Positions 1 through 4,949 of a DNA stretch of 6,100 nucleotides are shown here, piece by piece (positions within the stretch are counted from its first letter, which is position 1; each line of letters begins with the position of its first letter). The position numbers and the translations under genes were made by a program. The DNA is from Halomonas sp. (GTDB taxonomy: Bacteria; Pseudomonadota; Gammaproteobacteria; Pseudomonadales; Halomonadaceae): contig PWIZ01000092.1 in assembly GCA_003560175.1 (NCBI GenBank), positions 1-6,100 of the forward strand. Reading direction: 5' to 3'. The notes beneath the pieces were generated by a model. That model was not told where the DNA came from and did no database searches. It was given only the letters and a program-made list of their open reading frames with translations.

Positions 1-1
1 C

Positions 2-991
2 CGCACGAAATCGCTCAGCCCCGCCCTGGAGAGGGTCCACCTGGCGTGGGATCTGCTCATCATCCTGTTGGTGATCGCCAACCTGACCCTGCTGCTGTTT
101 GACAGCCTCTTCCTGCTGTCGCCGCTGAATGACGCCTTCCAGGCCACGGCTCCGGGGCTGCATGACGCCTATGATCGACTCATCCACGACCGCTTCATCG
201 CCATCGACCTGGCGTTCGTGGCTGTCTTCGTACTCGACGTGCTGCTGGGCTGGGCGGTCGCCATCGCCGAGCGCCGCTACCACCGCTGGTTCTTCTACCC
301 CTTCGTGCACTGGTATGACGTGCTCGGCTGCATTCCGGTGGGCGGCTTTCGGCTGCTGCGCATCCTACGCGTCGTCTCGCTGCTGCAGCGCCTGCACCGG
401 CTGGGGTTGATCGACGTGCGCCGCTGGTACCTCTACGGCGTGGTCGCCAAGTACTACGACATCCTGCTGGAGGAGCTCACCGACCGCATCGCCATCCGCA
501 TGCTCGACAACGTCCAGGCCCAGGTCCGCTCCAGCGACTCGCTCTCCACCCGGGTGGTGGATCAGGTGGTGCGCCCCCGCCAGCAGGCGCTGATCCATGA
601 GATCAGCCAGCGGCTGGAGGCCATGACCAGTAACGCCTACGCCCACAACCGTGACGATATCCTGCGCTACGTGCGCGGCCTGATGGGCCGGACCCTGGCG
701 GAGAGCCCAGAGGTTCAGCGGATGAAGCGCCTGCCACTGGGTAGCCAGCTGGCCCGGGGGCTCGAGGCCTCGTTCTCAGACCTGGCCTGCCGCCTGGTCA
801 ATGAGGCCCTCGAAGGGTTGCAGTCCCCGGAGTTCTCCGCCCTGGTGGAGCACCTGGCCGAGAGCGGCTTCGATGCCTGGCTGCGCACCGACCCGCATAC
901 CGAGCAGGTCTCCGAGCAGGTGCTGGTGGACATGCTGGAACTGCTCAAGGAGCAGATCGCGGTCAAGCATTGGCGGCACAAGTACGACTGA
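2..991 (+). CDS. Voltage-sensor-like (ion transporter family) membrane protein, 5'-truncated
   Basis: The frame is open from base 2, so the gene begins before the window; the TTG at 68 is internal. About 329 codons are visible, ending in TGA at 989-991. The N-terminus has four hydrophobic segments. Numbered from the TTG, they lie at about -7 to 18, 43-66, 75-91 and 93-112. The last resembles a voltage-sensor S4 helix: R95, R98 and R101 are spaced every third residue, with R108 and R111 after them. It is preceded by acidic residues in the second segment region (D47, D57). No pore helix or TVGYG-type filter follows. Instead there are about 190 soluble, largely helical, charged residues. This suggests a voltage-sensor-only protein, or a relative of bacterial ion-transporter proteins with a cytoplasmic regulatory domain. 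Substrate and role are unknown. The membrane assignment is firm; the family name is inference. Confidence 0.7.
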   Translation, partial: RTKSLSPALERVHLAWDLLIILLVIANLTLLLFDSLFLLSPLNDAFQATAPGLHDAYDRLIHDRFIAIDLAFVAVFVLDVLLGWAVAIAERRYHRWFFYPFVHWYDVLGCIPVGGFRLLRILRVVSLLQRLHRLGLIDVRRWYLYGVVAKYYDILLEELTDRIAIRMLDNVQAQVRSSDSLSTRVVDQVVRPRQQALIHEISQRLEAMTSNAYAHNRDDILRYVRGLMGRTLAESPEVQRMKRLPLGSQLARGLEASFSDLACRLVNEALEGLQSPEFSALVEHLAESGFDAWLRTDPHTEQVSEQVLVDMLELLKEQIAVKHWRHKYD

Positions 992-1020
992 CATGACGCA
1001 GAAGCGTCCGAGACGGGATC

Positions 1021-1038
1021 CCCCTCCCGAAAGAGGGG
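1021..1038. terminator. Possible terminator hairpin between converging genes
   Basis: CCCCTC (1021-1026) pairs with GAGGGG (1033-1038) across a 6-nt loop. On the plus strand it is followed by AATTTCGTATT, only a weak U-tract; on the minus strand there is no U-run. Its position between two converging stop codons (991 and 1063) is the main support. Confidence 0.4.
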
Positions 1039-1062
1039 AATTTCGTATTATGTCCGTCGCTA

Positions 1063-1449
1063 TCAGGTCCCGCACCCTTCATGGTCATGACGGTGACCGA
1101 CACGGGGCTTGGAAGGACGCCCCTGCCCGAACACGGTCAGCGCCTCGGCCCCCTCCGGAATATCGCCGTGCTCGGGGCGAGTCGTCATGCCGCGCGGTAG
1201 CCGATACACCTGCAGCCCCGCCCTCAGGAATCGCCCCAGCGTCCGCTGGCCGATCTGCCGAACCAGCAGATGCGTTACGCCCGCCCGCTCCAGGGAGTCC
1301 AGCAGCTTGCAGCGGCCACTGCAGGTGCTGGCATCCATCGGATTGTCGATCCGGCGAGCCTGCTGGCCATCGAGCACCAGCATATGCGGCGCCTTGCCAA
1401 AATGGCCGGATACTCGCCCCTGCGTATTCATCGGTACAGCCGTGATCAT
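1063..1449 (-). CDS. NifX/NifB-type iron-molybdenum cluster-binding protein (PF02579-like)
   Basis: This 128-aa protein begins MITAVPM and contains the family's GHFGKAPHMLVLD motif (residues 15-27), which normally opens the ribonuclease-H-like fold of dinitrogenase iron-molybdenum cofactor proteins. CSGRC (43-47) and the following LLDSLERAGVTHLLV segment are also typical. The tail is rich in His and Cys (H119, H121, H123, C126), as in members that end in a metal-binding tail. ATG at 1449 is chosen because similarity begins there and a GGGGGA lies upstream; an in-frame GTG sits directly before it, and a longer 163-codon reading to 1554 adds only low-quality sequence. There are no nif genes here, so it is an orphan member, probably carrying or sensing an Fe-S or Mo cluster rather than serving nitrogenase. 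It lies last in a minus-strand group behind the cytosine deaminase. Confidence 0.8.
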   Translation of the reverse strand: MITAVPMNTQGRVSGHFGKAPHMLVLDGQQARRIDNPMDASTCSGRCKLLDSLERAGVTHLLVRQIGQRTLGRFLRAGLQVYRLPRGMTTRPEHGDIPEGAEALTVFGQGRPSKPRVGHRHDHEGCGT

Positions 1450-1453
1450 CACT

Positions 1454-1681
1454 TTATTCCCCCGTTTGGTTCGCAACATTGCCGACATCGGACATGTCAC
1501 AAGAGCGGCGATACCGACAGGATATCCAGCGCCAGTCCGGCAGCGCCAGGCCATGCGACATTCTCCCGCATGGCCGCCTTTGGAGGCCTTGCCTAGACAT
1601 CACGGGCTGCTCGGCCCTTGGCGGCCCAAGCGCCAGCTTGCAGAACTCCCCTCGGGGCAGACCCTCCAGCAGGAGGATCAT
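1454..1681 (-). CDS. Small ORF of unknown function, ATGA-coupled to the deaminase
   Basis: A 75-codon ORF starts with the ATG that shares ATGA with the deaminase stop codon (1678-1681). It is preceded by AAGGAG about 6 nt upstream and ends in TAA at 1454-1456, just before the NifX-type start. It therefore fills the gap between its neighbours exactly. The protein begins MILLLEGLP and is rich in Arg, with four Cys (about residues 14, 39, 55 and 61) and no domain I recognise. The start signals and overlap are convincing, but the residue composition looks like a chance frame in GC-rich DNA. It may be a real coupled small gene, or only a translated spacer that carries ribosomes to the next gene. 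Confidence 0.35.
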   Translation of the reverse strand: MILLLEGLPRGEFCKLALGPPRAEQPVMSRQGLQRRPCGRMSHGLALPDWRWISCRYRRSCDMSDVGNVANQTGE

Positions 1682-2244
1682 GGGGCACTCCTTCCCTTCC
1701 AATCCTCGAGGTCCAGCTCGGGCTGCTCGGCACGGAAGCGAGCGTAGAGCTCGATACCGCGCGGGTCCTCGAGGATCTCGACCCCTACGCCCTTTTCGCG
1801 CAGCAGGGTTTCGGTCCCCGAGGCATTGGTGACATCGCCCACCACTACCCGCGAGACGCCGCGCATATGGAGCAGCGTGGCGCAGACATCGCAGGGGCTC
1901 AGGGAGGTAAACAGGGTCGTCCTGCCGAAGTCGAGGCGACCGGCATCGCGCATGGCCGAGGTCTCCCCGTGATTGTAGGGATGATTCTCCTGCACCAGAG
2001 TGTTGTGACCCTTGCCGACGATGCGCCGCGTGGCGTTGTCGATGATCACCGCACCAATGGGACAGCCACCCTCGTCACGGCTCTTCTGTGCCAGCAGCAC
2101 CGCGATGCGCATCAGGTCGGCATCGCTCAGCCGCCCGGCGAAGCCGTCATTCATCAGCACCGACAGGCTGGCGGTGGGCATATGGGCGATGGCGGCAAGC
2201 GCCGCCTCGGTCACGTCCGTACTTTCGTTCAACAGCGTTTCCAT
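1678..2244 (-). CDS. Cytosine deaminase, yeast FCY1-like (cytidine/deoxycytidylate deaminase superfamily)
   Basis: This 188-aa zinc enzyme is predicted to hydrolyse cytosine to uracil and ammonia for pyrimidine salvage in the cytoplasm. The zinc site is clear: HGE at 92-94 (H92 ligand, E94 proton shuttle) and PCDVC at 117-121 (C118 and C121 ligands). Compared from memory with yeast Fcy1, GHN (79-81) matches the substrate-binding Asn51 region, and ED at 180-181 near the C-terminus aligns with the Asp155 region, supporting cytosine rather than tRNA-adenosine or guanine as substrate. Unlike Fcy1 (about 158 aa) it carries roughly 30 extra N-terminal residues. ATG at 2244 is well placed behind AGGAGGT (2248-2254); M22 is an alternative without such a site. 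It is unrelated to the amidohydrolase CodA, so no symbol is given. It leads the minus-strand group that ends with the NifX-type gene. Confidence 0.85.
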   Translation of the reverse strand: METLLNESTDVTEAALAAIAHMPTASLSVLMNDGFAGRLSDADLMRIAVLLAQKSRDEGGCPIGAVIIDNATRRIVGKGHNTLVQENHPYNHGETSAMRDAGRLDFGRTTLFTSLSPCDVCATLLHMRGVSRVVVGDVTNASGTETLLREKGVGVEILEDPRGIELYARFRAEQPELDLEDWKGRSAP

Positions 2245-2247
2245 GGC

Positions 2248-2254
2248 ACCTCCT
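2248..2254 (-). promoter_or_regulatory. Strong ribosome binding site of the deaminase gene
   Basis: AGGAGGT reads on the minus strand 3 nt before the ATG at 2244 (4 nt from AGGAGG). This near-perfect Shine-Dalgarno fixes the start and sits just below the leader hairpin at 2264-2306. Confidence 0.8.
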
Positions 2255-2263
2255 ATTGGTGTC

Positions 2264-2306
2264 GAGGGTAGCGTGGCTTCCCCTTCCTCGTAGCCCCGCT
2301 ACCCTC
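2264..2306 (-). promoter_or_regulatory. Long hairpin in the leader of the cytosine deaminase mRNA
   Basis: GAGGGTAGCG (2264-2273) and CGCTACCCTC (2297-2306) form a perfect 10-bp stem. After one purine-purine mismatch, GGCT (2275-2278) pairs with AGCC (2292-2295), leaving a 13-nt loop. The structure ends 9 nt above the Shine-Dalgarno and has no U-run after it, so it is not a terminator. It could protect the mRNA, bind a regulator, or form part of a switch, since the same bases can pair otherwise (see 2290-2302). I do not recognise a known riboswitch class. Confidence 0.5.
2290..2302. promoter_or_regulatory. 13-bp palindrome GTAGC-CCC-GCTAC, possible operator
   Basis: GTAGC and GCTAC form a perfect 5-bp inverted repeat around CCC. 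It shares the pattern GTAG-N5-CTAC with the site at 2329-2341, 39 bp away. A dimeric repressor could bind both; alternatively it is a small RNA hairpin competing with the larger one at 2264-2306. Confidence 0.35.
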
Positions 2307-2328
2307 CCCGAGTCGCCGGTCCACTCGT

Positions 2329-2341
2329 GTAGTTTTACTAC
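2329..2341. promoter_or_regulatory. 13-bp palindrome GTAGT-TTT-ACTAC, possible operator
   Basis: GTAGT and ACTAC flank TTT in a perfect inverted repeat of the same size and pattern as 2290-2302. A further half-site GTAG occurs at 2369-2372, again about 40 bp on. The site is 85 bp upstream of the deaminase start, where promoter-linked control sites are expected. The regulator is unknown. Confidence 0.35.
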
Positions 2342-2366
2342 GACCGCACCTGCGCCTAATGGCGTG

Positions 2367-2395
2367 TTGTAGGCGATCTCGCCCTGACCCATATT
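2367..2395 (+). promoter_or_regulatory. Weak candidate promoter for the small-ORF cassette
   Basis: TTGTAG (2367-2372) and CATATT (2390-2395) are separated by 17 bp on the plus strand. They match the sigma-70 boxes at only 3/6 and 4/6 positions. The spacing and the location about 70 bp before the first small ORF are the main support. Confidence 0.2.
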
Positions 2396-2403
2396 GGATA
2401 CAC

Positions 2404-2447
2404 GGATCAGGACAGGGGGTCACTACCTCGATTCACTGACCTGATCC
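2404..2447. repeat. 8-bp inverted repeat upstream of the small-ORF cassette
   Basis: GGATCAGG (2404-2411) and CCTGATCC (2440-2447) are exact reverse complements 28 nt apart. A nearby GTCA (2419-2422) and TGAC (2437-2440) can extend the pairing with a bulge. It lies 19 bp before the first ATG. It may be an operator or a structured leader; there is no terminal repeat partner beyond the cassette that would mark a mobile element. Confidence 0.35.
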
Positions 2448-2466
2448 CGGCTACAACCTGAGCGCC

Positions 2467-2562
2467 ATGTACTCTCTGATCCAGGCGCCAGAAGCGAAGG
2501 TCTTGAAACGCTTACAAACCTATCGCGGTTGCAGCATGGGGCACTTACCCGGCCCGGCATGA
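2467..2562 (+). CDS. 31-codon ORF, first of three ATGA-linked small ORFs
   Basis: ATG at 2467 opens a 31-aa frame starting MYSLIQAPEAKVLKRLQTY and ending in TGA at 2560-2562, which overlaps the next ATG as ATGA (2559-2562). The peptide has a basic, probably helical first half (EAKVLKRL) and one Cys, with a Gly/Pro-rich end; it has no signal peptide or membrane segment. The Shine-Dalgarno is poor, so it could be a leader peptide or a chance frame. Support comes from its exact coupling to the next ORF and the low, non-GC3-driven base composition. I do not recognise it. Confidence 0.3.
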   Translation: MYSLIQAPEAKVLKRLQTYRGCSMGHLPGPA

Positions 2563-2654
2563 GTAGCCAAGGCACCAGAACGCCATCGGAGATGGCAACC
2601 CCAAACGGGATTTCCCCGGGGGTAATGATGACCTTGATGAGGATTGAAACATGA
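2559..2654 (+). CDS. 31-codon ORF, second of three ATGA-linked small ORFs
   Basis: ATG at 2559 opens a frame of exactly the same length as the first (96 nt with stop), starting MSSQGTRTPSEMATP and ending in TGA at 2652-2654, which overlaps the ATG of the 74-aa gene (ATGA, 2651-2654). It has five Met in 31 residues and is rich in Thr, Ser and Pro. It has no good ribosome site of its own, so it would depend on re-initiation after the first ORF. A perfect 6-bp hairpin (GCCATC 2582-2587, GATGGC 2591-2596) lies inside it and may act in the RNA. It is a plausible coupled micro-ORF or a translated leader, unrecognised. Confidence 0.3.
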   Translation: MSSQGTRTPSEMATPNGISPGVMMTLMRIET

Positions 2655-2875
2655 ACTGCATCCAACTTAGCCAGCAAGCCGGCCTTATCGCCAACACCTT
2701 CAGCAAGCTGGATCTTGCCAAGCTGGTGGTTGCCCTCAAGGGCAGTGGTGAGTCCCTGCAAAACGCCGTTGAAGTGATCGACACTGTCGATGCCCGCCAG
2801 GGCTACACCCTTGACCAGGCATGGGATGAAGTGCGCACCGGCGAGAGCCGTGCCATGGCCGTCAACGACGACTGA
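2651..2875 (+). CDS. Small acidic protein of unknown function (74 aa)
   Basis: ATG at 2651 has GATGAGG about 8 nt upstream and the frame ends in TGA at 2873-2875, followed 28 nt later by a strong terminator. The protein is acidic, with no membrane segment, no Cys beyond C3 and no signal peptide. Residues 5-45 look like two amphipathic helices (around LIANTFSKLDLAKLVVAL and SLQNAVEVIDTV), and the tail ends TGESRAMAVNDD. Base composition is visibly lower in GC than the flanking enzyme genes. The protein-like pattern, ribosome site and dedicated terminator make this a real gene, although I recognise no family. The two micro-ORFs upstream are translationally coupled to it by ATGA overlaps. A role as a small regulator or adaptor, or a phage-derived origin, would be guesswork. 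Confidence 0.65.
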   Translation: MNCIQLSQQAGLIANTFSKLDLAKLVVALKGSGESLQNAVEVIDTVDARQGYTLDQAWDEVRTGESRAMAVNDD

Positions 2876-2903
2876 TTCTCCCCGCTTGTTGCTTGATTGA
2901 CGA

Positions 2904-2933
2904 CCCCCTCCCCTACGGGAGGGGGTTTTCTTT
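2904..2933 (+). terminator. Strong intrinsic terminator of the small-ORF cassette
   Basis: CCCCCTCCC (2904-2912) pairs perfectly with GGGAGGGGG (2917-2925) across a CTAC loop, followed by TTTTCTTT (2926-2933). This textbook rho-independent terminator reads in the plus direction and closes the transcript carrying the 74-aa gene. It also separates the cassette from the converging nfsA. Confidence 0.93.
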
Positions 2934-2983
2934 GCGATCAACTCTTTTGAGGACTGCTTTGTGAGTTCAGCGTCGGCGCGCCG

Positions 2984-3715
2984 TCACTTCATCTCGAAGC
3001 CACGCTTGACCAGGAACTCACGCATGTGGGGACGCAGCTTGGTGTCGAACAGCGGCGTCAGATTGCTCGACCAGCTACTCTCCTTGTTGCCGCCCTTCCT
3101 CGACTGGTAATAGGCCTGCATGGTCGCGTCGAAGGCCTCTACCTGCTCGCGGTCGTCGCTATACCTGTCCTCCTTGAGGATCGCTGCCACCGGCAAGCGC
3201 GGCTTCACATCCGGCTGGTGGGCCGGATAGCCGAGGCACATACCAAACACCGGGTAGACGTGGTCCGGCAAGTCCAACAGGTCGCTGATCGCCTGAGGAT
3301 TGTTGCGCACCCCGCCGATGTAGCAGATGCCCAGCCCTTCAGATTCCGCGGCAACGGCCACGTTCTGCGCCATCAGGGCAGTGTCCACGCTGGCTACTAG
3401 CAGCTGCTCGGTCATGCCACGCACCACTCGGGCGCCGGTGCGCTCGGCGGCCTCGGTCGGACGCTTCATGTCGGCGCAGAACATCAGGAAGGCGCCACAG
3501 GTGGCCACGTAGGACTGCCCCCCGGCAAGCTCAGCGATCTTCCCGCGGTTCTCGGGATTCTTCACGTGAATGACCGTATAGGCCTGCACATGGCTGGAGG
3601 TAGCCGCGCCCTGGCCAGCGCGAACCAGTTCCTCCAGCAGTTCCCGTGAGACCGGCTGGTCGGTGAACTTGCGGATGGAGCGATGGGACTTGAGCAGTTC
3701 GATCGTCGAGTTCAT
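2984..3715 (-). CDS. nfsA: Oxygen-insensitive NADPH nitroreductase (NfsA family)
   Basis: This 243-aa flavoenzyme (E. coli NfsA is 240 aa) transfers electrons from NADPH through bound FMN to nitroaromatics and quinones by two-electron steps. The N-terminal HRSIRKF (11-17) matches the FMN-phosphate-binding HRSIR of NfsA at the same positions. AGGQSYVA (about 65-72), the AxMAQNxxxAAESxGLGxxYIGGxRNN core and the LGYPAxxPDxKPRLP segment follow in the family order. ATG at 3715 is chosen because family similarity begins there; the frame continues 21 codons upstream to 3778 without similarity. The ribosome site is weak (GAGG 4 nt before the ATG). It lies 120 bp downstream of the C45-family gene on the same strand, so the two may share a transcript, though they have no obvious common pathway. 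Confidence 0.93.
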   Translation of the reverse strand: MNSTIELLKSHRSIRKFTDQPVSRELLEELVRAGQGAATSSHVQAYTVIHVKNPENRGKIAELAGGQSYVATCGAFLMFCADMKRPTEAAERTGARVVRGMTEQLLVASVDTALMAQNVAVAAESEGLGICYIGGVRNNPQAISDLLDLPDHVYPVFGMCLGYPAHQPDVKPRLPVAAILKEDRYSDDREQVEAFDATMQAYYQSRKGGNKESSWSSNLTPLFDTKLRPHMREFLVKRGFEMK

Positions 3716-3835
3716 GGGGCCTCGCTGGTGTGGGGTCGGTGTCTGGCCAATCACGGCACGGACTGACACGGGCTGCATTCGTTAGCCGCTGATTGTCTAT
3801 CACATCGGCAAGCCTTGCGCAGCCGGGCACCACGC

Positions 3836-4858
3836 CTATCCGGGACCGATCCCGCGCTGGACGCCGACCTCGCCGGGCACCACCACTTCCCAGGCCACGC
3901 CCTCGGGCGTAAGGCACAAGAGCGCCGTGGCCAGGGTGTTCTCCTGATCGGGGTCGTCCGGCTCCCGGCGATAGATCGGTAGCCCCGGTCCGGCGGTATC
4001 GCGCAGCAGGGTCAACGGGGCGTGCTCACCGTCGGCGATCAACGCCTCCCCGCGGCGCTGTCGATCCGCCGAGGAGTCGGTGATTCCCTGGGGCGCTTCG
4101 AGATGCAAGCAGTGGTTGGCATGCAGGGCGGGTGTCGTCAGCGCCTGGCTGGAGAAGCCGCCGCCGCCCACCTCAACGCTCAGCACCTCGGCATGGCCGG
4201 CCTGGGCCAGGGTGTAGTGGAAGCCTCCGCCGCGCGGCGCCGCCTCGAGCAGCGCCAGCGCCGCATCGAGGTCGGGCTGTGCCAGCAGGGCTCGGCTGAG
4301 CACCATGCGTGGCAGCTCGGGGGCGATGCCCACCAGGCGCAGGTTGTTGATGGTAACCACCAGGCCCGCCGCGGTAAGGCTGAAGGTGTGACCGGGCAGC
4401 GACCCGGGGTAACAGAAGGTGAGAAACGCCGGCTGGCCCGGGGGACGCAACCTCGCCAGGAAGCAGTCGCCGTCGAGGCATGGCAGGCCGTCCTCGTTAT
4501 GGGCGATCCACGGGGTCTCACCGGGCAGCACCAAAGTGGTACAGCCGTCGGGCACGCTGGCCAGGAGATCGCCGCGGCAGTTCCAGGCGGCCACCGTCTC
4601 GAACGGCAGACCAAGCCCTTCGGCCAGCCCCGCCAGTTCTTCGGCCACCCAGGGAAAGCGCTCAGTGGTGACGGCCAGCAGGTGGCGCACCAGGGGGGCA
4701 TGGCGGACTGCAGTCGCTTCCTGCCACAGGGGCGTATCCATCAGCCGTTCATGCACGGCGCGCCGGCCTTCTCGCCCAAGCGCCAGGCCGATCTCGCGGT
4801 GGCTGCCGGTGGCTTCAAGCCAGCCCAGCCGGCTCGGCGTGTTTTCCAGGGTCGTCAT
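3836..4858 (-). CDS. C45-family self-processing acyltransferase/amidohydrolase (Ntn hydrolase)
   Basis: The 340-aa protein resembles peptidase family C45, the group containing fungal acyl-CoA:6-aminopenicillanic acid acyltransferase. These precursors cut themselves before a Cys that becomes the N-terminal nucleophile. The candidate is C106 in DGCTTLV (104-110), preceded by Gly as in the fungal enzyme (Gly102-Cys103). IAHNED (118-123) matches the conserved Asn/Asp strand that follows, and NN at the LVVTINNLRLVG stretch fits the later Asn-rich motif. The N-terminal GSHREIGLALGR (18-29) is the usual family opening. There is no signal peptide, so it should act in the cytoplasm. ATG at 4858 has GGAGGAG (4864-4870) at good spacing; a longer start at 4906 is less likely. 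The natural substrate is unknown; an amide, acyl-peptide or beta-alanyl amide is possible. It precedes nfsA on the same strand. Confidence 0.78.
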   Translation of the reverse strand: MTTLENTPSRLGWLEATGSHREIGLALGREGRRAVHERLMDTPLWQEATAVRHAPLVRHLLAVTTERFPWVAEELAGLAEGLGLPFETVAAWNCRGDLLASVPDGCTTLVLPGETPWIAHNEDGLPCLDGDCFLARLRPPGQPAFLTFCYPGSLPGHTFSLTAAGLVVTINNLRLVGIAPELPRMVLSRALLAQPDLDAALALLEAAPRGGGFHYTLAQAGHAEVLSVEVGGGGFSSQALTTPALHANHCLHLEAPQGITDSSADRQRRGEALIADGEHAPLTLLRDTAGPGLPIYRREPDDPDQENTLATALLCLTPEGVAWEVVVPGEVGVQRGIGPG

Positions 4859-4883
4859 GCTGGCTCCTCCCGACGTTCTGTCT

Positions 4884-4946
4884 CTTTCACCTGGCACCAG
4901 TATCACCGTTGGACAGCCGGGGCATTAGAAAATAAAAAGGTGAAAG
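4884..4946. repeat. 9-bp inverted repeat around the C45-gene promoter region
   Basis: CTTTCACCT (4884-4892) and AGGTGAAAG (4938-4946) are exact reverse complements 45 bp apart. They bracket an AT-rich segment containing TCTAAT on the minus strand (4924-4929), the best -10 candidate for the C45 gene. Paired operator sites are one explanation. Confidence 0.35.
4924..4929 (-). promoter_or_regulatory. Candidate -10 box for the C45-family gene
   Basis: TCTAAT on the minus strand matches TATAAT at 5 of 6 positions and follows an AT-rich run; no good -35 is found at 16-18 bp. Transcription would begin about 55 bp before the ATG at 4858. Confidence 0.3.
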
Positions 4947-4949
4947 GCT

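Noticed and set aside
1450..1554. Upstream in-frame extension of the NifX-type gene to ATG 1554
   Set aside because: The 35 added residues have no family similarity, and the ATG at 1449 has its own ribosome site and the conserved N-terminus.
1109..1832. Overlapping plus-strand frames of 100-210 codons opposite the NifX-type and deaminase genes
   Set aside because: Composition is Arg/Pro/Ser-rich with no recognisable motif, and both minus-strand genes have convincing family signatures.
2360..2461. Open plus-strand frame running up to a TGA at 2459, just before the first small ORF
   Set aside because: It has no ATG, GTG or TTG start after the stop at 2357, so a fourth chained ORF cannot be supported.
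2643..2650. ATTGAAAC, the typical 3' end of many CRISPR repeats
   Set aside because: Only one copy is present, with no repeat-spacer periodicity; it is part of the ribosome-site spacer before the 74-aa gene.
2423..2941. 172-codon minus-strand frame across the small-ORF cassette
   Set aside because: It reads backwards through the perfect plus-strand terminator and the protein-like 74-aa gene, and shows no domain.
3801..3835. Small palindrome GCAAG-C-CTTGC after the C45 gene as a terminator
   Set aside because: It is only 5 bp with no U-run on the minus strand, so it does not support a transcript end between the C45 gene and nfsA.
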